A DNA stretch of 64,000 nt from Phycisphaerales bacterium (GCA_030748455.1 JASMLY010000080.1:1-64000); one strand, 5' to 3'; counted from the first letter of the stretch, positions 54,102 to 63,525 are shown. The notes: generated by a model not told the origin, from the letters alone. A program made the numbers and translations.

Positions 54102-55028
54102 TTATCGGTCTGTAACAGAGTCAAAAATTGAGGAAACCTGCAATCCAAGCAAGATAATGAGCCACATGAGATACAACCAAAACATGAAAATCGGCAACAA
54201 TCCAAGTGAACCATACAGTTGCTTCATTGAAACAGCGTGCGTAAAGTAGAGTGAAAGTGTTGCTTGCCCCGCCATCAATAAGATTGCAGCGACGGCAGAT
54301 CCGATCATCACTGGTGCCCCCTTCAATTTTGCAGTTGGAATACTCTTATACAGCAACAGTAGCACACCCCAACAAAGAAAGAAACTCCAAACCTTCTGTG
54401 CAATGAGGAGGAGCCAAGCAAAACCGACATATGATTCTATGAGGGAGGCAACTTCTCGATCAGCCCAAAGACCAACTGCTGCTGCGATTGGCCCGAATGT
54501 GAGTAGGAACCAATACGATGGAATGCGACGCCACCAAGATCTCCCTGATGAAGACCGACAAATAACATTAAAGCAGTATTCAATATTCATCATCAGAGCC
54601 ACAGCTGAATAGATCAAAAGAAGAACACCAAGCCACGTCAGTGTCGCGATGTTAACATTCATCCCACTCGTGACAAGATCAGTAAGCCATGCTCCTAATG
54701 TTGTTGAAACTTCTGCCCCTTCTGTTGCGACTTCCACTTGGTCAAGACCAGAAGCAGTCATTGCATTTTGCAAAAACTCATAGAAGCGAGATTCTCCCAT
54801 GATTGATCGAGCAACTCCTGCCCCTACCACCGTGACGGGCAAAACACCAAACAACGTTCGATAGGTGAGCGCTGCTGCCATAGTACTTGCACTATCTTCT
54901 GACAATTGCGAGGCGCCCTGTTTCAGCACCTTCCATGTGTAGCGAACCAATCGTTCCCATCGCGAGAGTTCATCTAATGGGTTATGGATCGCAGATCGGA
55001 GCCATTTGAGGATGGTTGAAAGTCGCAT
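54102..55028 (-). CDS. YihY/virulence factor BrkB family membrane protein
   Basis: The 308-residue protein has six predicted membrane helices and the family's N-terminal segment (LSEDSASTMAAALTYRTLFGVLPVTV). The C-terminal helices (LLPIFMFWLYLMWLIILLGLQ) end the YihY fold. The family was once named RNase BN but is now regarded as transporter-like with unknown substrate. The start is ATG 55028; a longer frame overlaps the divergent pseudouridine synthase gene. Confidence 0.92.
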   Translation of the reverse strand: MRLSTILKWLRSAIHNPLDELSRWERLVRYTWKVLKQGASQLSEDSASTMAAALTYRTLFGVLPVTVVGAGVARSIMGESRFYEFLQNAMTASGLDQVEVATEGAEVSTTLGAWLTDLVTSGMNVNIATLTWLGVLLLIYSAVALMMNIEYCFNVICRSSSGRSWWRRIPSYWFLLTFGPIAAAVGLWADREVASLIESYVGFAWLLLIAQKVWSFFLCWGVLLLLYKSIPTAKLKGAPVMIGSAVAAILLMAGQATLSLYFTHAVSMKQLYGSLGLLPIFMFWLYLMWLIILLGLQVSSIFDSVTDR

Positions 55029-55047
55029 CTCGTGTAGACTAGCCCAA

Positions 55048-55869
55048 ATGGGCTGGAATAGCAGTACTGCAAATAAAGACGACGACCCCCGCAATATCTA
55101 CAAAGATGCTTCGCGTGGAGTTCGGTTGCAGCGTGTCCTCGTAGACGGTGGCATTGCATCTCGTCGCAAATGTGAACAACTCATCGAAGAAGGTGAAGTT
55201 CGTGTCAATGGCGTTGTTGTAGATTTCTTACCCGCGTGGGTTGACATCGCGCAAGATCGAATCACCGTAAAAGATAGAAAACTCAGATTTAACGCCACAC
55301 CGGTCTATGTGATGTACTACAAACCACGCGGAATCGTGAGCACAGCGAGTGATCCAGAAGGTCGTCGATGCGTAGGAGATATCGTTCAGCACCACTCTGG
55401 TACGAGAATCTTCCCCATCGGCAGGCTAGATATGGAAAGCCAAGGGATGCTGCTTCTGACAAATGATCGGCAACTCACACAAGAACTCACGCACCCCAAG
55501 CATGAAGTCACAAAGATCTACGAGGTCACAGTCAAGGGTACTGTCGAACAGGAAACCCTTGAGAAATTGAAAAAAGGTGTATTCATTTCAGATGTACATA
55601 CGCGGCACGATGAAAAACAACAAGCCAAGAGAGCACGAGTCGAGTCCATCGAACTCGTTCGAGCAGACCGAGGAAAATCCCTTCTTAAAGTAGAACTTTC
55701 AGAGGGAAGGAATAGACAAATCCGACGAATGCTTGCAATCGTCGGACACCCAGTGAAACGACTACGAAGAATCCAGATTGGTCCACTTCAACTCAAAGGC
55801 CTTCGCTCTGGTCAATGGCGTGATTTACTACCCAATGAAGTGCAAGCTCTGAAAAAAGCCGCTCTGTAA
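55048..55869 (+). CDS. rluB: RluB/RsuA-family pseudouridine synthase
   Basis: Isomerises uridine in rRNA. An S4 domain (RLQRVLVDGGIASRRKCEQLIEEGEVRVNG) is followed by the catalytic domain with MYYKPRGIVST, the catalytic Asp in FPIGRLDMESQGMLLLTNDRQL and the RNRQIRRMLAIVGHPVKRLRR end. It is 273 residues long, typical of RluB. It converges with scpA across 10 bp, a linkage that recalls the scpA-scpB-rluB cluster of other bacteria, although scpB is not seen here. Confidence 0.93.
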   Translation: MGWNSSTANKDDDPRNIYKDASRGVRLQRVLVDGGIASRRKCEQLIEEGEVRVNGVVVDFLPAWVDIAQDRITVKDRKLRFNATPVYVMYYKPRGIVSTASDPEGRRCVGDIVQHHSGTRIFPIGRLDMESQGMLLLTNDRQLTQELTHPKHEVTKIYEVTVKGTVEQETLEKLKKGVFISDVHTRHDEKQQAKRARVESIELVRADRGKSLLKVELSEGRNRQIRRMLAIVGHPVKRLRRIQIGPLQLKGLRSGQWRDLLPNEVQALKKAAL

Positions 55870-55879
55870 GCGTTCGTTC

Positions 55880-56644
55880 TTACTCCCCGCGAGGAGCAAT
55901 TGTGATCTCACCCCATGCGGACTCTTGAGAGAGTGTGACCTTTCCCATACGAACGAGTTCGAGCGCTGCAAGAAACATTCCTACACGTTCTGAGCTCTTA
56001 AGCCCCTCGAATGTTGAACTCAGCGTAATCATGCCCGAAGTAGAACGGTGGATCCGATCGAGCAAATCTTCTTGGCATAACTCGATTGGTGTATCATCGA
56101 GTTCGATGTGGTGTTCACCGATCCGAGCAAAATCAATTGCTGATGCGATGTGTTCGTACGCATCTGCAAGGTCTAAAATATGAACGTCGTCTAGTTCAAG
56201 TGCGGGTTCCTCTTGGACCTCAATGGCGCGAACTTGAATGCGTGCACGGTATCGCAGCCCAAAGTGGGCTTTTCGTGATTCAAGCTCTTCACCTGCTGTT
56301 CGAATCCGCTGGAATGCGAGTAATTGCCGGATCAGGTCTTCCCGTGGATCAAGCGTACCCTCATCTGTTTCTGATTCTGCTTCAACTTCCGCTTGCTGAT
56401 CGGCGGGCACAAGTGTTCTGGATTTGATCTCAATCAGCGTCGCTGCCATGACCAGAAATTCACCAGCCATGTCTATATCGATGGTTGTAGCGTGCCGGAG
56501 CACTGCGAGGTACTCATCGGTAACTTGAGAAATGTCAATGTCTTGGATATCCACCTCAGCCCGACGAACGAGGTAGAGCAAGAGATCAAGTGGGCCGTCA
56601 AAGGCCTCTAGGGATACTCTGAATTGTTCTTGGGGTAGAATCAT
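55880..56644 (-). CDS. scpA: Segregation and condensation protein A
   Basis: Kleisin subunit of the SMC-ScpAB condensin. The 254-residue protein has the N-terminal FDGPLDLLLYLVRRAEVDIQDIDISQVTDEYL helix, MAGEFLVMAATLIEIKSRTLVP and a C-terminal winged helix (FEGLKSSERVGMFLAALELVRMGKVTLSQ). Together with rluB, the context matches a usual scp neighbourhood, although scpB is not adjacent. It is divergent from kdsD across 26 bp. Confidence 0.95.
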   Translation of the reverse strand: MILPQEQFRVSLEAFDGPLDLLLYLVRRAEVDIQDIDISQVTDEYLAVLRHATTIDIDMAGEFLVMAATLIEIKSRTLVPADQQAEVEAESETDEGTLDPREDLIRQLLAFQRIRTAGEELESRKAHFGLRYRARIQVRAIEVQEEPALELDDVHILDLADAYEHIASAIDFARIGEHHIELDDTPIELCQEDLLDRIHRSTSGMITLSSTFEGLKSSERVGMFLAALELVRMGKVTLSQESAWGEITIAPRGE

Positions 56645-56670
56645 CTGTTCAATACCTCACCTGCGGTACA

Positions 56671-57723
56671 ATGGCATCATACCCCATGGACACGCAACAC
56701 CCACAAGAAGAAACTACCAAAATGGATGAAAGTGCCTTCATCTGTGAAGTTCTCAAAGCTGAATCAGATGCGATCGATCGAATTGCAAAGGAGCTCCGTA
56801 CTTCTCAAAAAGCATTCCGTCGATGGGCATCTTCTATCACGCTCGTAGAACAGTGCACTGGGCACGTCGTTTTTAGTGGTATGGGCAAATCAGGCCTCGT
56901 CGGAGCAAAACTTTCTGCGACATTTTCAAGCATCGGGATTCCCTCTCACGTTGTGCATCCTGCTGAAGCAGTGCATGGAGATCTCGGTTCGATCAAGCAC
57001 AACGATGTTGTCATTCTGATGAGTTACTCAGGGACGACCGAGGAAGTGCTCAATCTTGCCGCAATTCTTCGAACCGACAACGTTCCAAGGATCGGTATCT
57101 CCTGCTCAAACGATACGCCCTTAGCAAAGCTTTGTGACGCGCACCTCGCTACAGGTATAGTCACTGAAGCTTGTCCACTCAATTTGGCTCCTACTGCTTC
57201 AACGACAGCGACGCTCGCTATCGGAGATGCACTTGGATTAGCAGTGTCAAGAAGACGCAACTTCTCCTCAGATGATTTCCACAAACATCATCCAGGCGGC
57301 ATGCTTGGAGCGGGGCTCCGCTCAGTCACAGAAATTTTACGCTTCAAAGTCGGAACCAATCTGCCAACTGTTCACGAATCCACAATTGTAGGTGACGCTC
57401 TTCTTGCTGCAAGGCCAACAACGAATACTCGCCGAGCCGGTGCAATTCTTCTCGTAAATGACGATGAGCAATTGATTGGAATTTTTACAGATGGTGATCT
57501 CCGCCGCCTTGTCATTGATGATGAGCAACCAATGCAGCGCCGCATCGGTGAAGTTGCGACAAGCAATCCAAGGCGCCTCAACACGAATGCTCTTGTTCGG
57601 GACGCCAAACAACTCGTTACTGAGTATCGAGTTGACGAGATCCCAGTGGTTGATGATGAAAACAAACCCGTTGGTCTTATCGATGTCCAAGATCTCATAG
57701 CAATGAAAATAGTTTCGGAGTAA
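56671..57723 (+). CDS. kdsD: Arabinose-5-phosphate isomerase (KdsD/KpsF)
   Basis: Supplies arabinose 5-phosphate for Kdo synthesis. The SIS domain (about residues 45-180) has VVFSGMGKSGLVGAKLSATFSSIG, HPAEAVHGDLGSI and MSYSGTTEEVLNL; LNLAPTASTTATLAIGDALGLA and HHPGGMLGAGL follow. Two CBS repeats form the C-terminus (about 225-348). It begins a four-gene run (kdsD, HslV-like, kdsC, LptC/LptA-like) with gaps of 2-13 bp or overlaps, so it is probably one LPS operon. ATG 56686 is an alternative start. Confidence 0.95.
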   Translation: MASYPMDTQHPQEETTKMDESAFICEVLKAESDAIDRIAKELRTSQKAFRRWASSITLVEQCTGHVVFSGMGKSGLVGAKLSATFSSIGIPSHVVHPAEAVHGDLGSIKHNDVVILMSYSGTTEEVLNLAAILRTDNVPRIGISCSNDTPLAKLCDAHLATGIVTEACPLNLAPTASTTATLAIGDALGLAVSRRRNFSSDDFHKHHPGGMLGAGLRSVTEILRFKVGTNLPTVHESTIVGDALLAARPTTNTRRAGAILLVNDDEQLIGIFTDGDLRRLVIDDEQPMQRRIGEVATSNPRRLNTNALVRDAKQLVTEYRVDEIPVVDDENKPVGLIDVQDLIAMKIVSE

Positions 57724-57725
57724 CC

Positions 57726-58295
57726 ATGTCAATTATCGTCGCGATCAAAAAACAAAATCAAGTCGTCATGGCAGGAGATACACTCACGAGTTTTGGTGAC
57801 TCTGAGCACATGCCCCAAGAGAATGCACGAACAAGTAAAATTGGACGCATCGGCGATTCCCTCATTGGAGGTGCTGGCTGGGCAGTCTACGATGACATTC
57901 TCAACGATTTTCTCGCATCTAGACCCACACCTGATCTCTCGAGTGCTCGAAAAATCTTTTCCTTTTTCCTCGATTTTTGGCGGGCATTGCACGACCACTA
58001 CACGTTCGTCAATGACCAAGCGGTCAATACAAGCACTCCGTTCGGTGACCTTGACTCAACCTTCCTGATCGCTAACTCAGGTGGCATTTTTACTGTTGCA
58101 TCCGATTTAGGTGTCACACCTCTGAACCAATTTTACGCAATTGGCTCAGGTGGAGAATATGCCATCGGTGTTCTCTATACGTTGTACAACCGAACAGATA
58201 ACATCGAAAGTATCGCTGTCGATGCGGTCAATGCTGCGATTGCGATGAACTTACAATGTGGTGGAGCAGTTGACGTACTGAAACTCTCAATATGA
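57726..58295 (+). CDS. HslV/proteasome-like Ntn hydrolase with N-terminal Ser
   Basis: The 189-residue protein aligns with HslV: SIIVAIKKQNQVVMAGDTLT (HslV TTIVAVRRNGQVVMAGDGQ), Asp18, Lys in ARTSKIGRI, and AIGSGGEYAIG (HslV AIGSGGNYAL). The Thr nucleophile of HslV is Ser after Met removal, so a Ser hydrolase is possible. It belongs to an uncharacterised group of HslV relatives that occur without HslU; no hslU is present here. It sits 2 bp after kdsD and overlaps kdsC by 4 bp, placing it inside the Kdo operon. Confidence 0.82.
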   Translation: MSIIVAIKKQNQVVMAGDTLTSFGDSEHMPQENARTSKIGRIGDSLIGGAGWAVYDDILNDFLASRPTPDLSSARKIFSFFLDFWRALHDHYTFVNDQAVNTSTPFGDLDSTFLIANSGGIFTVASDLGVTPLNQFYAIGSGGEYAIGVLYTLYNRTDNIESIAVDAVNAAIAMNLQCGGAVDVLKLSI

Positions 58296-58822
58296 GCGTC
58301 CCAACAAACATTACCGTTCTTGCACTTGATGTTGATGGAGTCCTGACTGATGGAACAATCGGATTCGCGCAACTCACCGGCGCGGAGATGAAACAATTCC
58401 ATGTACACGACGGTCTTGGAATCTCTCTTTGGCTCAGAGCAGGAAACGAAGTGATATTCATCTCTGGTAGAAAAGCTGATTGCGTTACTATTCGAGCAAA
58501 AGAGTTAGGCGTGAACTATGTCTGCCAAGGCAGCAAAGATAAAATCGCTGATCTAGACGCATTTCTTACAAAGATCGGTGCAAGCAAAGAGCAAACAGCA
58601 TTCGTGGGTGACGACCTCGGTGACATTCCTGTTATGCAGCACGTCGGCTTTGCAGTTGCAGTACATGACGCAACACAGGAAGTCAAGGAAATCGCACATT
58701 TCGTTACTTCCAAGGACGGCGGCAACGGCGCTGTTCGTGAAACAATTGAACTCTTAATGAAAGCACAAGGCAGTTGGCAGGAAGCCATCAACTCACTGAC
58801 TACAACCGCAGCCTCGCAATGA
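58292..58822 (+). CDS. kdsC: 3-deoxy-D-manno-octulosonate 8-phosphate phosphatase
   Basis: HAD-family phosphatase of 176 residues that releases Kdo from Kdo 8-phosphate. Motif I DVDGVLTDG, motif II ISGRKADC, Lys in GSKDK, and motif IV FVGDDLGDIPVM are all present. Overlaps the HslV-like gene by 4 bp and precedes the LptC/LptA-like gene by 13 bp. Confidence 0.96.
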   Translation: MSVPTNITVLALDVDGVLTDGTIGFAQLTGAEMKQFHVHDGLGISLWLRAGNEVIFISGRKADCVTIRAKELGVNYVCQGSKDKIADLDAFLTKIGASKEQTAFVGDDLGDIPVMQHVGFAVAVHDATQEVKEIAHFVTSKDGGNGAVRETIELLMKAQGSWQEAINSLTTTAASQ

Positions 58823-58835
58823 ATGGACTCAGAGC

Positions 58836-61800
58836 ATGAGCACAAACGATTCACCTCGTAATACCTTATTTCCGGAACCCCCTCCTCACCCAAGTAAATT
58901 TGCCAAAACGAAACAAACGTGGCTCATTATTGGAATCACCACGTTGTTTTGCGTGCTCATCATCGCGCTGCTCTTTGCTTCTTCGGACCGAATACCACAA
59001 CAGGTAGATACAAAGAGCGCTGATGTTGCTGCGCTTCTCGATGCACCGAGTGATACCATCACAAATATTGCAGAAGCAACTTCATCTGAGATCGGTGTGA
59101 TACTTCGTGAAGGTGGATGGATCCAACAAACAGATTCTTTCGGGAATTTAACACAACAATACCGCTGCACCGCACTCGATCCCGCACCTCAAAACATGGC
59201 GAAAGGATGGATTGAAATGACCGATCCTGACGTCGAGTTGTTTCTCAGCGATGACCAAATTCTTCGAATCACAGGTGATACAGCGATCGCGAATGCTCCA
59301 AACAGGACCCTCGAATCTGGCGATATTTACGGCAACGTTCAACTTGAGTTGTTCGAAGGGAATCAAATTGATACGCAGCGAGATACCCCAACAATCGTGA
59401 TGACAACACCACAAGCAAGTTTCGACAACTTTCTTGGTGAGGTTCTTTGTGAGAGTGAGATTCGTGTCCTCGCTGCAAACGGATCCTCTTTGATCGGTAG
59501 ACAACTTGCAATTCGTTTTAACGATGCAAACGGTCGCATCGAATACCTCCGTCTTGAAGAAGTTGATTCAATCACCTTGTACCAAGAGGAACAAGTCGCG
59601 AGTGCCAAACCTAATTCTGAAACGCGTTCGCTCAAGTCGAAATCTCCAACGCATCGCACTCCACGAGTATCTGCAGGCGCCATTTCGAATAACGAGCAAT
59701 ATTATCTACTCACGCTTGATAGGAACGTACACATCGCCCAAGGCGATCTATTTACAGGCAAGGAGGGATATGGGGATACGATGACAATCGCGTTTGCACT
59801 TGAGGCAACACAATCAAGTGTTCATACACAACCACTCAATTATCCGTTACAACCAAATGCCATGCTGCTCGCGGCAGTGCTTGGATCAACGCTTGAACCA
59901 ACTGCTCCTGTTAGCGATACCATTCGAATGCCCGAACCTCATCAGGAGCCAGTTACAATTACGTGCGACGGCGGTCTTACGATGCTTCCACTCGATGATA
60001 TCGCAGCACTTCCATCTTTGCCTGAAGAAACTCGCTTAGAGTTACATGGAAAACCAGCACTTCTCATTGACCACGAGGCGACACTTTCTGCTCGTGGGCA
60101 GCGTATCCGCTATGAAGTCAACCAAGAGAGGGTTGACCTCTTTGGTGATGCACAGACGTATGCAACTGTTTCGATGAAAAATTCGACCACATCTGCAAGA
60201 CATGTCTGGCTTGCTCAAAAATCTGGCGTGGGCAAAATCGTTGGTGAAGGCACCCTCGTTGAGTCCCCAGATCAAGGCGTAAAAACCACAATCAATTGGT
60301 CTGGTGGTGTCGACTTTTCAATGACTCCTATGGATGAGGAAGGCCAAGGTGGTGTTCTCCAACAGGTGATCTGCAAAGAGAACATTGTTCTCTCAACAGA
60401 TGAAAGTACGTTAACTTGCGATCTCCTTGACGTTCGTTTTACCCCTGACCCTGATGCAAGTGGCGCATCATCACCAAACCTCGCGATTGCAACAGGGAAT
60501 GTAAAAGGGATGAGCGAGTCGCAAACACTCTGGGCCGATCAAGCTGAATTGACTTTTTTGAACACAGAACAGAGCGACACTACTACCGATACGGAGTTCG
60601 GAAGCGCTGTACAAGCAGACACCATGACCGCAACTGGGGACGTCCAAGTGTTGTTGGACGATGGTGGCAGAGCATTTTGCAACACCCTTCGTGGAGATAT
60701 CAACCAATCGGTTGCTGAGTTAGAAGGCGACGTAGTTGTTGCATATAAACGCATGTTGATGGATCGTGGAGACACCGCGCTCTTTAGAATCAACCGCACA
60801 ACCGGTAAAGGTCTTTGGGAAGGGCCAGGACAAGCACGCTTCCTCACACTTCCAATCGACGTTCAAGATGACAAACGGATTGATCGCCCCGTCATCGAAA
60901 TCGATACAGAACGTACGATCGAAGATGAGTCTGCCCAACACGTTTCTATGAAAGCGACATGGCAAGATTCGATGGCAATCGATCAACATTTTAACGACGA
61001 CGCTGGCCTTGTCGATTTCAGAGGTACTGTTGTAGCGAGAAGTCAACAATCACCAGTAGAACTCACAGAAGTACAAAGTGATAGTTTGCAGTTCGAGTTC
61101 ACAAAAGTACAGGACAATGCTCTCGGAGAAACACCTAGTTCCGAAACAAACGACACAGAAAATCCTGATACAGACACACGCCAACTCCAAAAAATCATTG
61201 CTCGCGAAAATGCTACATTCGAACATAGGCTTTGGAACCAAGATGCACCAGAGGAATTACCCGTCGTGTATTTTATTGGGGGAAACCACATTGAGTATGA
61301 AACGGACAATGCAGAATTGCTCGCCGTTGGCGATGGCACACTTGTCATACGAGACAACCGAGCTCCTCTCAAAACAACGCATCAATCCTCGCTTGCAGGG
61401 CGAGGAACGACAAAATTTACTTGGGACGGACATTTAAGGACTACGAAGTTAACAGATACACTCTACCGAATCACTATGCAAGAGCATGTGGAGATGGCAC
61501 ACAGAGGATTGGACGGACAAGTAGGGATGCTCACAGCAGACTCTATGAAAGCAATCTCCCAAAACACATCAGAGGAGGAACCTACCGATCAATCCACACT
61601 TGCACTGCGAGGCATGGACGTGCAAGAACTCCAAGCTAGTGGCGACGTGTATGTCTCTACAACAACGAGAAGGGTTGATTGTGACGTTTTTGATTACAAC
61701 CTGATGACAGGACTCGCTAAACTTTCTGCAACAAATGGAAGAACGGTAGCAATTGTCACAGCAGGAACACCCTATCCCGTCAGAGCGAAAAGTATTCTCT

Positions 61801-61865
61801 GGAATATGGATCCTGGGATTGATTCCATCGAAATCAAGGGTCTTCAAGGCAATGCTGTGCAATAG
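58836..61865 (+). CDS. Giant LptC/LptA-like LPS transport protein (1009 aa)
   Basis: A cytoplasmic N-terminus of about 25 residues, one transmembrane helix (LIIGITTLFCVLIIALLFA) and about 960 periplasmic residues with repeated beta-jellyroll strands resembling LptA/OstA and LptC: ASGDVYVSTTTRRVDCDVFDYN, ATGNVKGMSESQTLWADQAELTFL, ATGDVQVLLDDGGRAFCNTLRGD. E. coli LptC is about 190 residues and LptA about 185; this protein could bridge the periplasm alone. Position after kdsD and kdsC supports LPS export. No LptD, LptB or LptF/G gene is in the window. Confidence 0.75.
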   Translation: MSTNDSPRNTLFPEPPPHPSKFAKTKQTWLIIGITTLFCVLIIALLFASSDRIPQQVDTKSADVAALLDAPSDTITNIAEATSSEIGVILREGGWIQQTDSFGNLTQQYRCTALDPAPQNMAKGWIEMTDPDVELFLSDDQILRITGDTAIANAPNRTLESGDIYGNVQLELFEGNQIDTQRDTPTIVMTTPQASFDNFLGEVLCESEIRVLAANGSSLIGRQLAIRFNDANGRIEYLRLEEVDSITLYQEEQVASAKPNSETRSLKSKSPTHRTPRVSAGAISNNEQYYLLTLDRNVHIAQGDLFTGKEGYGDTMTIAFALEATQSSVHTQPLNYPLQPNAMLLAAVLGSTLEPTAPVSDTIRMPEPHQEPVTITCDGGLTMLPLDDIAALPSLPEETRLELHGKPALLIDHEATLSARGQRIRYEVNQERVDLFGDAQTYATVSMKNSTTSARHVWLAQKSGVGKIVGEGTLVESPDQGVKTTINWSGGVDFSMTPMDEEGQGGVLQQVICKENIVLSTDESTLTCDLLDVRFTPDPDASGASSPNLAIATGNVKGMSESQTLWADQAELTFLNTEQSDTTTDTEFGSAVQADTMTATGDVQVLLDDGGRAFCNTLRGDINQSVAELEGDVVVAYKRMLMDRGDTALFRINRTTGKGLWEGPGQARFLTLPIDVQDDKRIDRPVIEIDTERTIEDESAQHVSMKATWQDSMAIDQHFNDDAGLVDFRGTVVARSQQSPVELTEVQSDSLQFEFTKVQDNALGETPSSETNDTENPDTDTRQLQKIIARENATFEHRLWNQDAPEELPVVYFIGGNHIEYETDNAELLAVGDGTLVIRDNRAPLKTTHQSSLAGRGTTKFTWDGHLRTTKLTDTLYRITMQEHVEMAHRGLDGQVGMLTADSMKAISQNTSEEEPTDQSTLALRGMDVQELQASGDVYVSTTTRRVDCDVFDYNLMTGLAKLSATNGRTVAIVTAGTPYPVRAKSILWNMDPGIDSIEIKGLQGNAVQ

Positions 61866-61910
61866 AACAATTCACAATTCCACCCCCCTTTCTTGTAGAA
61901 TATTCAATCT

Positions 61911-62447
61911 ATGCACAACACGCTACTACGTCTTAAAGAGGGTCTCGCTGACCTCTCACTCAGGTCAACGAATTTCCGAGCGGATCTCACAATTATCGCT
62001 GACCCAAAAGATGCACATCGAGTGCTGCGTTTCTTACGTGATGATCCAGAGTGTGATTTCGATCTGCTTTGCGATGTCACTGCAGTCGATTACTTAGGCT
62101 ACCCAGCACAATCCCTAGGGCGCTTTGCAGTCGTTTGGATTCTTGCTTCAACAGAATCCGCAGAAAGAATTCGAGTAAAGACATACCTTGACCCTTCACT
62201 TGACACGCAAGGAATTGAAGTTGACCCAGCACTGGTCATTGATTCTTCTACCGACATTTGGGAGGGTGCTGAATGGAGAGAACGTGAAATTTTTGACATG
62301 TTTGGAATCCGTTTCAATAATCATCCTGACCTGAGAAGAATTTTGATGTGGAAAGAGTTTCCTGCACATCCCCTTCGAAAAGATTATCCCCTGCAAGGTC
62401 GCAATGAACGGATCAACTTAGCGGTCGTTGACCGAGACGATACGTAA
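61911..62447 (+). CDS. nuoC: NADH-quinone oxidoreductase subunit C
   Basis: Peripheral-arm subunit of complex I, 178 residues. It has LLCDVTAVDYLGYP, RIRVKTYLD, the signature WREREIFDMFGIRFNNHPDLRRILM and FPAHPLRKDYPLQGRNER. It stands alone: the LptC/LptA-like gene ends 45 bp upstream, and no nuoD follows. nuoB lies 8.4 kb away on the other strand. Confidence 0.95.
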   Translation: MHNTLLRLKEGLADLSLRSTNFRADLTIIADPKDAHRVLRFLRDDPECDFDLLCDVTAVDYLGYPAQSLGRFAVVWILASTESAERIRVKTYLDPSLDTQGIEVDPALVIDSSTDIWEGAEWREREIFDMFGIRFNNHPDLRRILMWKEFPAHPLRKDYPLQGRNERINLAVVDRDDT

Positions 62448-62475
62448 CGCGTTTTTCTGCACTACACTTTATACA

Positions 62476-62829
62476 TCACCCTCGGTACACACACCGGCAG
62501 GTACACGTCTCTTCGACTGCGACCTCAAAGAGGTTTGGCAAAGGGTCAATGAGTCGATCCCAAATCCATTTGGCAAGGTTTTCACTTGTAGGATTTTCTA
62601 AACCCTCGATCTCGTTGAGAAGATAATGGTCAAGTTGCGCTTCTAGTGGAGCGAATGCTGATGTAATAACGCCATAGTCCATGACCCAGCCTGCCTCAGG
62701 ATCGACTTCATCCTCTACAACTACTGCTATTCGAAATGAGTGCCCGTGCATACGCCTACACTTATGGCCTTCTGGAACATGAGGAAGCCAATGCGCGGCT
62801 TCAAAACGAAATGTTTTCTCTAATCGCAT
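62476..62829 (-). CDS. queD: 6-carboxy-5,6,7,8-tetrahydropterin synthase
   Basis: Second step of queuosine synthesis, 117 residues. Zinc histidines: His in FEAAHWLP, and HGHSFR. Catalytic Cys in GHKCRRMHGHSF; the MDYGVITSAFAPLEAQLDHYLLNE and NPTSENLAKWIW motifs are present. The C-terminal CTCRCVY end is Cys-rich. It lies 9 bp after queE on the same strand. Confidence 0.95.
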   Translation of the reverse strand: MRLEKTFRFEAAHWLPHVPEGHKCRRMHGHSFRIAVVVEDEVDPEAGWVMDYGVITSAFAPLEAQLDHYLLNEIEGLENPTSENLAKWIWDRLIDPLPNLFEVAVEETCTCRCVYRG

Positions 62830-62838
62830 CGACGTATG

Positions 62839-63525
62839 TTACACACCACGCATTGAAGGTGGCCAAATAAACTTATGTAATTGCAGTTGCAAGTGTGCCC
62901 ATGGTGCTTCTTCAATGATCCAATGAGCAAGTTGCTTGGGGTCCAACCCCGCACACCCAATGACTTCTTCATTTGCACATTGAGGCATGGCTGGGGAAAA
63001 ATGCACTACGGCAACTCGGTCTCTTAACTCCTTTTCTTTCGTACGTTGTACTGCCCATTCAAAATCTTCTCTATTGCTTAGCACGAATTTAACTTCATCG
63101 TTTTTTGTAAGTCGGTCGTAATTCAGTTCGAGAAAGGAGTTTGCTGCGCCACTATGCGGGGTTTTGATATCAACTATCAGATGCGATCTGGGATCGCAAA
63201 GTGTCATATCACACGCGCCGCTTGTTTCAACAAGCACAGTCATGCCATGATCAGCAAGTTGAGCGATCAGTGGGAAGCAATTCTTTTGAGCAAGCGGTTC
63301 TCCCCCTGTAATCTGAACCAACTCTACATTCGACTCGAGGACATTCGTTACCACTTCATCAAGAGAAAAGGTGCTGCCTTCTCTAAACGCATACGCGGTA
63401 TCGCAATAATGACACCGCAGTGGGCATCCTTGTAGCCGAACAAAGGTGCACGCCATTCCAGACCATGACGATTCACCCTGAATTGATGTGAAGAGTTCGT
63501 GTACGTTGATTGTTCCGTCTGGCAC
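62839..63525 (-). CDS. queE: 7-carboxy-7-deazaguanine synthase
   Basis: Radical-SAM enzyme that makes the 7-deazaguanine ring for queuosine. The CxxxCxxC cluster is GCPLRCHYCDTAYA, with FTSIQGESSWSGMACTFVRLQ before it and QITGGEPLAQ after it. The start is GTG 63525 (MPDGTINVHELFTSIQGE); no in-frame ATG is nearby. It is divergent from tRNA-Leu and heads queE-queD. With gluQ at 45924 it suggests that the organism makes queuosine and modifies it further. Confidence 0.95.
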   Translation of the reverse strand: MPDGTINVHELFTSIQGESSWSGMACTFVRLQGCPLRCHYCDTAYAFREGSTFSLDEVVTNVLESNVELVQITGGEPLAQKNCFPLIAQLADHGMTVLVETSGACDMTLCDPRSHLIVDIKTPHSGAANSFLELNYDRLTKNDEVKFVLSNREDFEWAVQRTKEKELRDRVAVVHFSPAMPQCANEEVIGCAGLDPKQLAHWIIEEAPWAHLQLQLHKFIWPPSMRGV

